A stretch of DNA of 64,000 bases from Bacteroidales bacterium (GTDB lineage: Bacteria; Bacteroidota; Bacteroidia; Bacteroidales; CAIWKO01): assembly GCA_023228145.1 (NCBI GenBank), contig JALOBU010000015.1, positions 1-64,000 of the forward strand, given 5' to 3'. Below the pieces are notes generated by a model. It worked only from the letters and a program-made list of their open reading frames with translations, was not told where the DNA came from and did no database searches. A program made the position numbers and the translations under genes. Positions within the stretch are counted from its first letter, which is position 1. Each line of letters opens with the position of its first letter. Positions 10,288-19,359 of the stretch are shown here, one piece after another.

Positions 10288-13137
10288 TTAAAATTCAAAT
10301 TCAATTTGAATGGCTCCGGGAAAGTCTTTCCCTTTCTTTGTTTTTGAGTTTTTTTTCTTGTTGTTTTTCTCAGAAGATGTTTTCTTTTTTTCGGAGGTAT
10401 CTTGTCGAGTTTCCTTTTCTGTTGCTTTCTTGGGTTTTATGGGCCTGTCTGCAATTCTTTTTTCTTCCTTTGCTTGTGTGTTCTCTTCTTCGGCTGATGT
10501 TTCTTCAATATGGATGTCTTTCAGTTCTATTCTTCCTGTTGTTTGTTTGTCAGGTGTTGGACTTTTTTCTTCAGGAATTTCCGGTGTTTCGTTTTCGCCA
10601 GATATTTCTGAGTCTGGTGTTTCAGGAATGATGCGTTTTATTTCCTGTATTACATTGTTTGAAAGCCGCTTACCTTTAGCTTTATGGCTCTTCACGCCAA
10701 TAAAATCCTTCAGGTTAATAATTTCGGAAGGTTTGCTACGTAAATTTTTTGTTATATAAAACAGTTCAATTGAAGGGTCGGGTTCTGACATAAATTCCAC
10801 CATGTATGACTCGGGGGTGTCGCCGACGAAGCTTGTCTTTTTCTCTGAGTATTCAATGTTAAAACGTTTTACGAAATGATAACCTAATTCTCCGTCGAAA
10901 TAAATTACAGTATATGTTTTTTCGGGATTGTATTTTTCAATTTCGAAAAGGTCTTCGTCGAAATGTACAGACAGGTCGCAGTTATAAATTCTGAAATGCC
11001 CTGACTTCATAAAAGCGATGATTTTATCAGCAGCTTCGAAAGCTCCGAGGTATTTTCCGCGTTGCTCGGTATTAATACGTTTCACAGTGTCATCATACCA
11101 TAGATCTCGTGCGCTGAGAGTTGAAACCCCTTCGCCTTTCAGAGTGATTTTACGTACAGGGTTTTTTGTAAGTATGTTGCCGATAGAATTACGCCCCTTG
11201 ATTGCCAGAGTGCTGAAGTCAAAGTCGAAATTAAGTATTTTTAATCTGGGTTTTGGCCTGAGGTGTACGGTAATAACTTCGGCTTCACCATTAGGGTTTG
11301 CCGTAAAATATAATACTTTGGAATCAGCTTTGCCCTTGGTAAGGACATATTCTTTGTCACGGTTAACTCCCATCACGGCAAAACGCTTCACCATGGCCGG
11401 GCCACCTCTTCCATCCTGGTAAACCATATTGAAAATTGTGCGGTCGTCGTATCTTTTATAAACCGCAGCATGTATTATATTCTTCCCAACAAATAACTTT
11501 TCGGAAACCTTAGTAAGCATAAAAGTGCCATCGGCCCTGAAAGTTATGATATCATCTATGTCGGAACATTCGCATACAAATTCATCTTTTTTGATACCGG
11601 TACCAATAAACCCTTCTTCTCTGTTGATATATAGCTTTTGATTGGCGGCAGCTACCAGGGTGGCTTGTATCACATCAAAATTGCGTATTTCGGTGCGGCG
11701 TTCCCTTCCGGCAGCATATTTCATACGGATACGTTCATAATATGCAATGGCATAATCAACCAAATGGTCTAAGTCGTATTCTACCTGCGCAATATCATCA
11801 TTAAGTGATTCAATGATGTTTTTTGCCTTGTCGGAATTATATTTTGATATTCTTTCGATAGGAATTTTACGTAAGCGGTGAATGTCTTCTATAGTAACAG
11901 GCCTTATAAATAACTTGACATAAGGTTTCAGGCCTTTGTCGATGGTTTCGTTTATTTCCTGGTCTGTCTTTGATTTTTTTATCAGCTGATAAACTTCTTT
12001 TTCAATAAAAATACGTTCCAGTGTGGCAAAATGGAGTTGCTCGAGGCATTCGGCTTTTTCAATTTCCAGCTCGTGCTGAAGCAGGTCGAGGGTATGTTGT
12101 ACTGATTTTTCCAGTATTTCATGAACGGTGATGAATTTGGGCTTTTGGTTTTCGATGACACAACATATTGGTGATACGCTGCTTTCACAAGCGGTAAAAG
12201 CGTATAACGCATCAATGGTTGTGTCGGGTGAAACCCCTGGGGCAAGGTGTATGATTATTTCAACTTTTTCAGCCGTGTTGTCTTCTATCTTGCGTATTTT
12301 TATTTTGCCTTTATCATTTGCAGTAACTATGGTTTCGATAAGCGATGCGGTGGTTGTGCCGAAAGGTATTTCGGTTATCATCAAAGTTTTCTTATCCTCC
12401 TGAACTATTTTTGCCCTAATCCTTACTTTTCCTCCGCGTGCGCCGTCATTGTATTTTGAAAAATCAGCCATACCGCCGGTAGGGAAGTCAGGAAGGATTT
12501 CGTATTCTTCATTTTTGAGGTGTTTGATGCAGGCATCTAAAATTTCAATAAAATTGTGCGGTAATATTTTGGATGACAAGCCCACTCCAATGCCTTCAAC
12601 ACCCTGGGCTAACAACAAAGGAAATTTAACCGGTAGGGTAATGGGTTCTTTGTTTCTGCCGTCATAAGAATTTTGCCATACAGTAGTTTTGGGGTTAAAG
12701 ACCACATCAAGAGCAAATTTCGACAAACGGGCTTCAATATAACGCGGGGCGGCGGCACTGTCGCCTGTAAAAATATTTCCCCAATTTCCCTGGGTATCTA
12801 TCAGCAGGTCTTTTTGTCCAAGCAATACCAACGCTTCTCCAATGGAGGCGTCTCCATGAGGGTGGTATTTCATAGTGTTGCCAATGATGTTAGCGGCTTT
12901 GTTGAACCTGCCGTCGTCCAGCTCTTTCATCGAGTGTAAGATGCGTCTCTGAACGGGCTTCAGCCCATCTTCAATGTGAGGGACAGCCCGGTCCAGATTC
13001 ACATAGGAGGCATATTCAAGAAACCAGTTTTTGTACATTCCCGAAAGGTGTGTCGCCTGATGAGAATCGCCCATACTGCCGATGTTGCTTTCACCGTCCT
13101 GATGTTGTTCTGTGTTGTCCTTGTCTTCTTCGCTCAT
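10288..13137 (-). CDS. parC: DNA topoisomerase IV subunit A
   Basis: 949 residues. The GyrA/ParC breakage-reunion domain is clear: VNLDRAVPHIEDGLKPVQRR, NTMKYHPHGDASIG, and SAAAPRYIEARLSK with the active-site tyrosine Y133. A beta-propeller-like C-terminal domain follows from about 500. No GyrA-box (QRRGGKG) is seen, which favours ParC over GyrA. The last ~120 residues are a Lys/Glu/Ser/Thr-rich unstructured tail ending in a hydrophobic GAIQIEFEF. The partner parE is not in the window. Start is 15 bases after the BatA-like gene, so the two are probably co-transcribed. Confidence 0.92.
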   Translation of the reverse strand: MSEEDKDNTEQHQDGESNIGSMGDSHQATHLSGMYKNWFLEYASYVNLDRAVPHIEDGLKPVQRRILHSMKELDDGRFNKAANIIGNTMKYHPHGDASIGEALVLLGQKDLLIDTQGNWGNIFTGDSAAAPRYIEARLSKFALDVVFNPKTTVWQNSYDGRNKEPITLPVKFPLLLAQGVEGIGVGLSSKILPHNFIEILDACIKHLKNEEYEILPDFPTGGMADFSKYNDGARGGKVRIRAKIVQEDKKTLMITEIPFGTTTASLIETIVTANDKGKIKIRKIEDNTAEKVEIIIHLAPGVSPDTTIDALYAFTACESSVSPICCVIENQKPKFITVHEILEKSVQHTLDLLQHELEIEKAECLEQLHFATLERIFIEKEVYQLIKKSKTDQEINETIDKGLKPYVKLFIRPVTIEDIHRLRKIPIERISKYNSDKAKNIIESLNDDIAQVEYDLDHLVDYAIAYYERIRMKYAAGRERRTEIRNFDVIQATLVAAANQKLYINREEGFIGTGIKKDEFVCECSDIDDIITFRADGTFMLTKVSEKLFVGKNIIHAAVYKRYDDRTIFNMVYQDGRGGPAMVKRFAVMGVNRDKEYVLTKGKADSKVLYFTANPNGEAEVITVHLRPKPRLKILNFDFDFSTLAIKGRNSIGNILTKNPVRKITLKGEGVSTLSARDLWYDDTVKRINTEQRGKYLGAFEAADKIIAFMKSGHFRIYNCDLSVHFDEDLFEIEKYNPEKTYTVIYFDGELGYHFVKRFNIEYSEKKTSFVGDTPESYMVEFMSEPDPSIELFYITKNLRSKPSEIINLKDFIGVKSHKAKGKRLSNNVIQEIKRIIPETPDSEISGENETPEIPEEKSPTPDKQTTGRIELKDIHIEETSAEEENTQAKEEKRIADRPIKPKKATEKETRQDTSEKKKTSSEKNNKKKNSKTKKGKDFPGAIQIEFEF

Positions 13138-13152
13138 CGTATTGCTTTGGTT

Positions 13153-15201
13153 TTATTTCCAAAAACGCAAAATTATAACTTCTCCGGCAAGAAACAGCAA
13201 TGCAAGCAACACAAAAGTTTTCCACAATTTTATCCCCTGATTAAGTTCGGATATTAAAAGTGGCAGGGATTTCACTTTTGCTTCAAGCAATTGGGCATTT
13301 TTGAGATGACTTTTGTTAATATGCTGTTTAATTTCATCCGGAGTGGCAACTCTCAGGTCTGATTCATCACTGTTGTAATTAAATGCAATGCCGTTTATCA
13401 GTTTTTTTTCACCCGATAATTCATAATTTCCGCTCTCTTTTACTTGCTGGTTAACCATTAAAGCAGTTTTTCCGGGCATTTTTTGTATTCCGGGAATAAT
13501 TTCTATTTCTTTTTCGGTGTGTTTTAATTTTACTACAAGGTCTTTGCCTTCTTCGTAAACCAGCGGCATCTCAAGCACACTTTCTTCTCCTATCGTATAA
13601 TAAAGCTTATTTTGCATGCGGCTCAGCAGGGCTATTTTATATATAGTGGGCACAAATAGCGCATGCCGTGGAAAATTGCTGAATGAGGTCTGAAGGGGTA
13701 TCGCAAGCAAGTAAACTTTACCGTTGCCGCAACTTTGAACATCCAGAAAAATATCGCCGTTTTGAAGTTTTAGAAGGTACTCCTGCACGGAACGGCTGAT
13801 ACGGCTGATGGCATAATAAGACGTTACCTGTGGCATATCCATGTTTTGCGGAATGCTCTCAAAAACATCTGTAAAAACAGGATTCTGAAGATTGATAGTC
13901 GCTATTTTTTGAGCAGCTTTTAAAAGGGAAGTATAATAATTTGAACCCAGTGAACTGAGAAACTGCCGGTAATTTTCAATATTTATTTTTTCTGAGGGTA
14001 TTACCAGGAGGTGCCCTCCGTTGCTGACAAATTTTTGTAACTCTTGTGCCAATCCTGTTGAAATATCTTCTAATTCGTTGATTATAATTAAATTATACGA
14101 ATTTAATGCATTGTAGTTAACCTGTCCGACAGGTGTGTTTTGATAAGTAAATGCAGAGTCCTCAGCCATCAGAGAATTCAGAAAGGGGCTTGGCTGCTTT
14201 CCGTTGATGCTTAATACCGGCACCGACGGAAGAATGTTATATGAAAAATAAAACTTATCATCAAAAATAATAGGGTTATCTGTTATCTCTATCATCCCAT
14301 GGTGAACTCCGGCTTCATGGTCGATGTATGAAATAACTACTCCGGCAGTGCCGTTTGGGCCAATATTGAAACTATTTACGGCTTTTTGTACTTTATTGAT
14401 ATAAAGGCGCAAAGGTACTTTTTCGATAGCCTCTGCAGAATTGTTTTTAATGCTGATAAAAAGCTTTACGGTTTGCCCCGTAAGATGTACCGGCGATTCG
14501 AACCAGCAGGTATCAATGTATAGATTGTTGATATTGTTGGCGTTGACAGGAACTAAAAAATAATTAATTGACGTATCGGGGATGAACATCTCAGGTTTGC
14601 AGGTTGTTTTCTGAAAGTCGGATATTACGTAAGCAATGTTGGAAGAGCCTTTCAGGTTGCTGAAAATTTCCAGTTGCCTTTTGGCAATATCCTGCAGCGA
14701 GCGGCTTATGGGGCTAAGTTCTAAACCACGCACCATTTCGCTAAATTCATCGCGCGTAACAAATTGCCAGTGACGGGCTTCAAAATCATTGGTGAGCAGT
14801 TGAAAATGGTCGCCGCTGCGATACGCGGAAGCTATTTCTATGGCTTTGTGTTTGGCTTCGTCAATCAGGCTGCCTCTGCTGCCCTCAGCCTGCATGCTGA
14901 AAGAATTATCAATATAAATACTGATGTAGTTTACGGCTTTGGGGTTGGCAGATTGTTGCTTATGAGGAATGTAGGGTTGGGCAAAAGCAAACACCAGGGC
15001 TGTGATGGCAAGTATGCGAAGCAACAAAACAATCAGGTTGCGAAGCTGTGATTTTCTGCGTGTTTCCAGTTTTAACTCCTGAAGGTAACGTACATTGCTG
15101 AAAAAAACTTTTTTGTATTTACGGAAGTTGAACAAATGGATGATGATGGGTACTGCCACAGCAAACAATGCAAACAGAAAATATGGATTTAAGAAAGTCA
15201 T
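13153..15201 (-). CDS. BatA N-terminal domain / vWA-like membrane protein
   Basis: 682 residues. The N terminus matches the BatA (aerotolerance regulator) domain: FLNPYFLFALFAVAVPIIIHLFN and a second membrane segment at about 55-75. A vWA-type fold follows with the metal-site motif DNSFS (D98, S100, S102). The large central part is periplasmic and includes a GATase-like NIIINELEDIS segment; a single membrane helix closes the protein at about 658-678. This layout is common in Bacteroidota and is of unknown function, perhaps a cell-envelope stress factor. It heads the run toward pepD. Confidence 0.8.
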   Translation of the reverse strand: MTFLNPYFLFALFAVAVPIIIHLFNFRKYKKVFFSNVRYLQELKLETRRKSQLRNLIVLLLRILAITALVFAFAQPYIPHKQQSANPKAVNYISIYIDNSFSMQAEGSRGSLIDEAKHKAIEIASAYRSGDHFQLLTNDFEARHWQFVTRDEFSEMVRGLELSPISRSLQDIAKRQLEIFSNLKGSSNIAYVISDFQKTTCKPEMFIPDTSINYFLVPVNANNINNLYIDTCWFESPVHLTGQTVKLFISIKNNSAEAIEKVPLRLYINKVQKAVNSFNIGPNGTAGVVISYIDHEAGVHHGMIEITDNPIIFDDKFYFSYNILPSVPVLSINGKQPSPFLNSLMAEDSAFTYQNTPVGQVNYNALNSYNLIIINELEDISTGLAQELQKFVSNGGHLLVIPSEKINIENYRQFLSSLGSNYYTSLLKAAQKIATINLQNPVFTDVFESIPQNMDMPQVTSYYAISRISRSVQEYLLKLQNGDIFLDVQSCGNGKVYLLAIPLQTSFSNFPRHALFVPTIYKIALLSRMQNKLYYTIGEESVLEMPLVYEEGKDLVVKLKHTEKEIEIIPGIQKMPGKTALMVNQQVKESGNYELSGEKKLINGIAFNYNSDESDLRVATPDEIKQHINKSHLKNAQLLEAKVKSLPLLISELNQGIKLWKTFVLLALLFLAGEVIILRFWK

Positions 15202-15221
15202 CCGTAAGTTTTATTAAAGCG

Positions 15222-15229
15222 CAAATTTA
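15222..15229 (-). promoter_or_regulatory. -7 element of the BatA-like gene
   Basis: TAAATTTG on the minus strand, about 20 bases ahead of the start codon. No good TTTG is found 19 bases upstream. Confidence 0.4.
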
Positions 15230-15282
15230 GTCATTTTTGAGAATTTTTGACGCGGTGCAGTCACTAATAATAACCAATATAT

Positions 15283-15313
15283 TTTCAGATTATTAAAAAT
15301 TTTATTAGATTTG
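15283..15313 (+). promoter_or_regulatory. promoter of the KamA-family gene
   Basis: TTTC (15283-15286), 19 bases, TAGATTTG (15306-15313): a one-mismatch Bacteroidota promoter. The implied leader of about 145 bases contains a small hairpin (CACTA, six-base loop, TAGTG at 15361-15376) but no recognised riboswitch. Confidence 0.5.
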
Positions 15314-15464
15314 TAAAATAGTTAAAAGCAGAGCGCGGTTTTTTCCCGATAATACCCGGTCACTATTTTTCTAGTGGCATGCGGTAAGAGAAGTCAAAAC
15401 TCAGATATGGGTTTGCTTTGTAAGTTTCAAAGCTTAGGCCTTTTATTAATTTAAAAAAATAAAT

Positions 15465-17003
15465 ATGATGAAAAATGATAATAAGATATATTATAAGTCA
15501 CGTGATTTTAAAACAATTTCATTATGGAAAAACATCACCCGGGAGCAATGGAATAATACTAATTGGCAAAAAGTCAATACTATACGTGACATAGAACAAT
15601 TAAAACAAGTAATTAAACTCAATAATTTTCAGGAGAAAGAAATCAGAAGAACCCTGCAGGTATTAAAAAAAGAAGGGAAAGAGGCCTTGCGTATTACCCC
15701 ATATTATGCTACGCTTATGCAGGAAGACCCGTTTCATCCCGTGATGCTGCAGGGTGAAAAATCAAGCCAAAGGCTAGACCCTGTTTTCTGGCAATGTGTA
15801 CCAACTCCTGCCAACCTGCTGTTTCCCGATACAGGTGCAGAAGGCGCTATGTGTGAGGGTTCCAGAAGCTATGGCGCCGCTTATCAACGATATCCAAACC
15901 GGGTGGCGCTGTTTGTGGGCGAAAATACAAGCTGTGCTTCTTACTGTGTGCATTGCCAGAGGGCAAAATCACTGGACGGCTCTGTGGATGTGAATAGAAA
16001 AGAAATCAATAAAGGATTGTTTTATATAGGGTATAACAGAAATATCAACGAAGTGCTTGTAACAGGAGGCGACGCCTTGATGATAAGCAGGTCGCGACTT
16101 CAGTATATTCTTGAGGAATTAAGCAAAATTCCGCATCTTCGTACCATAAGGATTGCTACAAGAACTCCTGTGGTGATGCCAATGGGTGTTACAGATGACA
16201 TACTCGCTTTAATCAAAGAGTCTGCAAATAAATACAACCAGGGAATAGAAAAATATGTGTATTTTATGACGCATATTAATCATTATCAGGAAATTACATC
16301 AGAAATGGCATCGGCCATCAAACGAATTAGCAGTCATGGTTTCACCATCAGAAACCAGACGGTATTGTTAAATCATGTAAATGATTATTACAAGACACTG
16401 GCTGAAACATTCCGCCGCATGTTCTGGGTGGGCGTTCATCCTTATTATTTATTGCAGTGCCATAAAGAAAAGGGCCTGGTGCATTTTATAACGCCCATAC
16501 AGATTGGGAAGATATACATGAAGCATCTTCAGGGCTGGATGTCGGGCATTACCGTGCCGCGTTATGCCGCCAATGTGGAAGGCGGCGGCGGAAAAGTGCT
16601 GCTGATGCCCTCCGGGCATGATACATTAAATATTGACGATAAAATTGACCAGAAAATCTCCGAGAGTTTTGCGAACGTGATTACCTGGGATGGTAAAGAA
16701 TGGTTAAGGTACGAAGCATTGGGAAGGGCAACTTACGAAGAGTTTGAGGCCGGCGTTAAAATTATGGACGATTTTATCGGGCGCAAGGGTGTTTTCTTTC
16801 CCAAACTCATCATTGTTGACAAAGACGGGAACCATCTTGAAACAACCAACAGGACAAAACTACCCACCCTGAAAAAAATAAAAAAATCCGAACTTCTCGG
16901 ATACAAACTTCACAGCCACAACATGCCGCTTACCAACCCCGCCGAAATATCGGATGAATTGGACAGGCAATTTGTGAAATCAAAATTCATGAAGCAGGAA
17001 TAG
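15465..17003 (+). CDS. KamA-family radical SAM aminomutase (lysine/glutamate 2,3-aminomutase-like)
   Basis: 512 residues, longer than clostridial lysine 2,3-aminomutase (about 416). The family moves an alpha-amino group to the beta carbon with SAM, a [4Fe-4S] cluster and PLP. Visible: radical SAM motif CASYCVHC (C157, C161, C164), SAM-binding VTGGDALM, and the PLP lysine K377 in VEGGGGKVLLMP. Aligned by spacing, the two aspartates that hold the lysine side chain in the clostridial enzyme (D293, D330) are H333 (in QCHKEKG) and N370 here, so lysine is an unlikely substrate. No kamDE, kce or kdd partners are near. It is preceded by its own promoter. Substrate unknown. Confidence 0.82.
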   Translation: MMKNDNKIYYKSRDFKTISLWKNITREQWNNTNWQKVNTIRDIEQLKQVIKLNNFQEKEIRRTLQVLKKEGKEALRITPYYATLMQEDPFHPVMLQGEKSSQRLDPVFWQCVPTPANLLFPDTGAEGAMCEGSRSYGAAYQRYPNRVALFVGENTSCASYCVHCQRAKSLDGSVDVNRKEINKGLFYIGYNRNINEVLVTGGDALMISRSRLQYILEELSKIPHLRTIRIATRTPVVMPMGVTDDILALIKESANKYNQGIEKYVYFMTHINHYQEITSEMASAIKRISSHGFTIRNQTVLLNHVNDYYKTLAETFRRMFWVGVHPYYLLQCHKEKGLVHFITPIQIGKIYMKHLQGWMSGITVPRYAANVEGGGGKVLLMPSGHDTLNIDDKIDQKISESFANVITWDGKEWLRYEALGRATYEEFEAGVKIMDDFIGRKGVFFPKLIIVDKDGNHLETTNRTKLPTLKKIKKSELLGYKLHSHNMPLTNPAEISDELDRQFVKSKFMKQE

Positions 17004-17066
17004 ATTTGTAATGGTATTGGCGTGAAAAAATTTATTTGATTTTACAGGAAAGCGATTTGTTTTCAT

Positions 17067-17097
17067 TTTGGTGTTTGATATTAAATATTTATATTTG
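17067..17097 (+). promoter_or_regulatory. promoter ahead of the cassette gene
   Basis: TTTG (17067-17070), exactly 19 bases, TATATTTG (17090-17097): a perfect Bacteroidota promoter. Predicted start about 17104. It lies upstream of the proposed cassette boundary at 17173, so the cassette would be read from an outside promoter. Confidence 0.7.
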
Positions 17098-17173
17098 TGT
17101 TCAAATTTAAAATGTTAAGCTATCTCCTGAAAGTCAGCAAATAGTGTTGAAAAAAGGGGAAGCGAGAAATGAG

Positions 17174-18272
17174 TTAAGCACAAGGCTAAAAAGACAAACA
17201 CGAAAACAAATTAAGATTGACAAACTCGACCCTTACATATGAACGTAGATTAATTGCTTTTATAGACATTCTTGGCTTCAAGGACATTGTAAAGCAATCA
17301 GAGACAGACTCTACTAAAATAGAGCTAATCTATTCTGTTCTTGAATATTTAAAGGATTGGGAAAAGACAGAAAAGTGGGACTTGAAATTTTTAGAAATTG
17401 AAGAAGACGCTCAAAAAAAAGGGGTAAGCAATTTTGACTTGCGTGGTAAGACAAATACAACTTCATTTTCTGATAGCATAGTCGTTTCGGTTCAGGTTGA
17501 CAATAACGTAAATGAAATGGCTTCAACTTTAATTGTTAATCTCGCCTATATAGGAACTGTGCTTCTAGAAAAGGGAATTTTATTTCGTGGTGGTTTGACA
17601 ATTGGAAATTTAATTCACGTTGACAATGGCACTGTATTCGGACAAGGATTAATTGACGCATATATGCTTGAAACAAGAAGTGCAAAATTTCCTAGAATTG
17701 TTCTTTCGGACAAACTATTAAAAGAATTAAATTATCCGCTAGAAACAAAAAGAAACAGATATCCATATCACCAATATTTAGACAGATTTGATGACGGATG
17801 TGTTGGGTTTCATCAATTAATTTACTACCAAGTAATCGAAAGTTGGACAGAAATGACCCCTGAATTATTAACCGAATCATTAAGAAAAGTCCGTAAAGTC
17901 ATAGTAAGCGGACTTGATTCAAGTTTTGAGAAACCTGAAGTATTTGAAAAATATACTTGGCTTAAAGACCAATATAATAAATTGATAATTCTTAGCGACT
18001 TTGATTTCGAGACCAAAACAGAAGAGCATATAAAACAAAAAATAAGAGAACGAAATGATGGAATTGTAGGTAATAATATTCACTACTCTTACACCGACAA
18101 TTTTTATGAAAACCGTAGAAATGACAAAGACTGAAAAAAGCCCAGTGCATAACAGCCGTTTGCCGCAATGGGGGCTGACGTGGTTAAATCAATTGCAGTG
18201 CTTCTATCAAGCTTTCTGCTTGGTTGACAGTGAAGTGCTCCGAAATCCCCCACTGCGGCAAGCGGCAAACCG
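17174..18272 (+). mobile_element. putative single integron-type gene cassette
   Basis: A GTTAAGC core (17173-17179) precedes the ORF at 17217 and an attC-like imperfect palindrome (18147-18278) ending in GTTAAGG follows it. One ORF fills the unit, with its 3' end 13 bases before the palindrome, as in integron cassettes. No integrase or second attC is visible, so it would be a lone, captured cassette. The 5' boundary is the weakest part. Confidence 0.45.
17217..18134 (+). CDS. class III nucleotide cyclase-like protein of unknown function
   Basis: 305 residues, soluble, no signal peptide. The pattern FIDILGFKDIV near residue 15, FSDSIVVS near 84 and LFRGGLTIGNL...GTVFGQGLIDAY...RIVLSDKLL at about 122-165 matches the order of strands in class III cyclases: the first and second aspartates would be the two metal ligands. 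The Asn and Arg that stabilise the transition state in classical enzymes are not obvious (Ile and Met at the aligned places), so activity is open. The start is TTG; no near ATG exists. It is the only gene in a presumed cassette. Cyclases of this fold occur in antiphage signalling (Pycsar), but no effector gene is adjacent. Confidence 0.6.
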   Translation: MTNSTLTYERRLIAFIDILGFKDIVKQSETDSTKIELIYSVLEYLKDWEKTEKWDLKFLEIEEDAQKKGVSNFDLRGKTNTTSFSDSIVVSVQVDNNVNEMASTLIVNLAYIGTVLLEKGILFRGGLTIGNLIHVDNGTVFGQGLIDAYMLETRSAKFPRIVLSDKLLKELNYPLETKRNRYPYHQYLDRFDDGCVGFHQLIYYQVIESWTEMTPELLTESLRKVRKVIVSGLDSSFEKPEVFEKYTWLKDQYNKLIILSDFDFETKTEEHIKQKIRERNDGIVGNNIHYSYTDNFYENRRNDKD

Positions 18273-18278
18273 TTAAGG
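18147..18278 (+). other. attC-like recombination site
   Basis: Imperfect palindrome of 132 bases. The outer cores are GCATAAC (18147-18153) and GTTAAGG (18272-18278), close to the attC RYYYAAC and GTTRRRY boxes. Inside, GTTTGCCGC pairs with GCGGCAAAC and TGGGGG with CCCCCA; the right arm has a 7-base duplication (GCGGCAA twice) that would bulge. A further small hairpin (CAAGC, loop, GCTTG) is in the centre. Extrahelical bases and the asymmetric arms are as in attC sites. Confidence 0.5.
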
Positions 18279-18330
18279 AAAACATCATATCGTTGAACGA
18301 AAAATTCAAGAGTAACAGTATAGATTAATA

Positions 18331-19212
18331 ATGAGTAATTCAAAAATATCCATACGTTTCTTTGACGACCGCGAAGTACGAGCTGTTTGGGACGAGCAAA
18401 ATGCCAGGTGGTGGTTTTCGGTCCTGGATATTGTTGCAGTGCTTACCAACCAGGACAACTATACAAAAAACCGCAATTATTGGAAATACCTTAAAGCAAA
18501 GTTAAAGAAAGAAAATAGTCAAGTGGTTAGTGCCACTACCCAACTGAAACTTACAGCCAATGACGGTAAACGCTATGTAACCGACATGTTGGATTACGCT
18601 GGTATTATTGCCTTAGGTAAAGAATTCCCGGGCAAAAAAGCAAACCGGTTTATTGATTGGTTTACATACAGTGATGAATGTATTGACGGCAAAAGCAAGA
18701 CAAAAGCGTATGCCTTGTTTGAAAGTTCGTTTATCGAAAGCATTGAAGTTGGGACAGCCAAAGGCTTGCAACAAATTCATGCGTATTTGTTTGGAGGGTT
18801 GTATGATTTTGCAGGACAAATCAGACAAAAAAACATTTCCAAAGGAGGTTTTCAATTTGCTGTATCACATTTTTTGGGCGACACATTAAAGCAAATAGAA
18901 GCCATGCCTGAAAATACATTTGACGAAATCGTAAGCAAATATATTGAAATGAACATTGCGCACCCTTTTATGGAAGGTAATGGCAGAAGCACCAGGATAT
19001 GGTTGGATTTAATACTGAAAAAACGCCTCAAAAAATGTGTTGATTGGAGTAAAATAAGTAAACGAGACTATATGAACGCAATGATGCTAAGCCCTACCAA
19101 AAGTCATGTTCTGAAATCTCTTTTAGAAAAAGCGCTCACCACCAAAATAAATGACCGTGAAATGTTTATGAAAGGGATTGATTATTCCTATTATTATGAA
19201 GAAAATGGTTAA
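18331..19212 (+). CDS. Bro-N / Fic fusion protein, putative AMPylating enzyme
   Basis: 293 residues. Residues 6-112 look like the Bro-N domain of phage antirepressors (FFDDREVRAVWDEQNARWWF, a DNA-binding fold). From about 135 comes a Fic domain with a complete active-site motif HPFMEGNGRSTR (211-222), which in the family transfers AMP to a protein hydroxyl. SSFIES (132-137) is a near match to the auto-inhibitory [ST]xxxE[GN] motif, with Ser in the last place. The gene directly follows the attC-like site and stands alone with no separate antitoxin. The target is unknown; a role in phage or plasmid conflict is an inference. Confidence 0.85.
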   Translation: MSNSKISIRFFDDREVRAVWDEQNARWWFSVLDIVAVLTNQDNYTKNRNYWKYLKAKLKKENSQVVSATTQLKLTANDGKRYVTDMLDYAGIIALGKEFPGKKANRFIDWFTYSDECIDGKSKTKAYALFESSFIESIEVGTAKGLQQIHAYLFGGLYDFAGQIRQKNISKGGFQFAVSHFLGDTLKQIEAMPENTFDEIVSKYIEMNIAHPFMEGNGRSTRIWLDLILKKRLKKCVDWSKISKRDYMNAMMLSPTKSHVLKSLLEKALTTKINDREMFMKGIDYSYYYEENG

Positions 19213-19359
19213 AGAATATATGAAATAGTGAAACTTCATAATTTAATAGCACAAGCGGTTAATTTATTCTTCTTTAACACCCTTTTGTTTAAAAATTGCA
19301 TATTCATTTAACAGCTTTATTCATAATTTGTGTAAATTCGCATGCTTTTTAATACAGGC

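Noticed and set aside
15361..15464. Possible riboswitch in the leader of the KamA-family gene
   Set aside because: Only one small hairpin is visible and no known aptamer motif or terminator is present.
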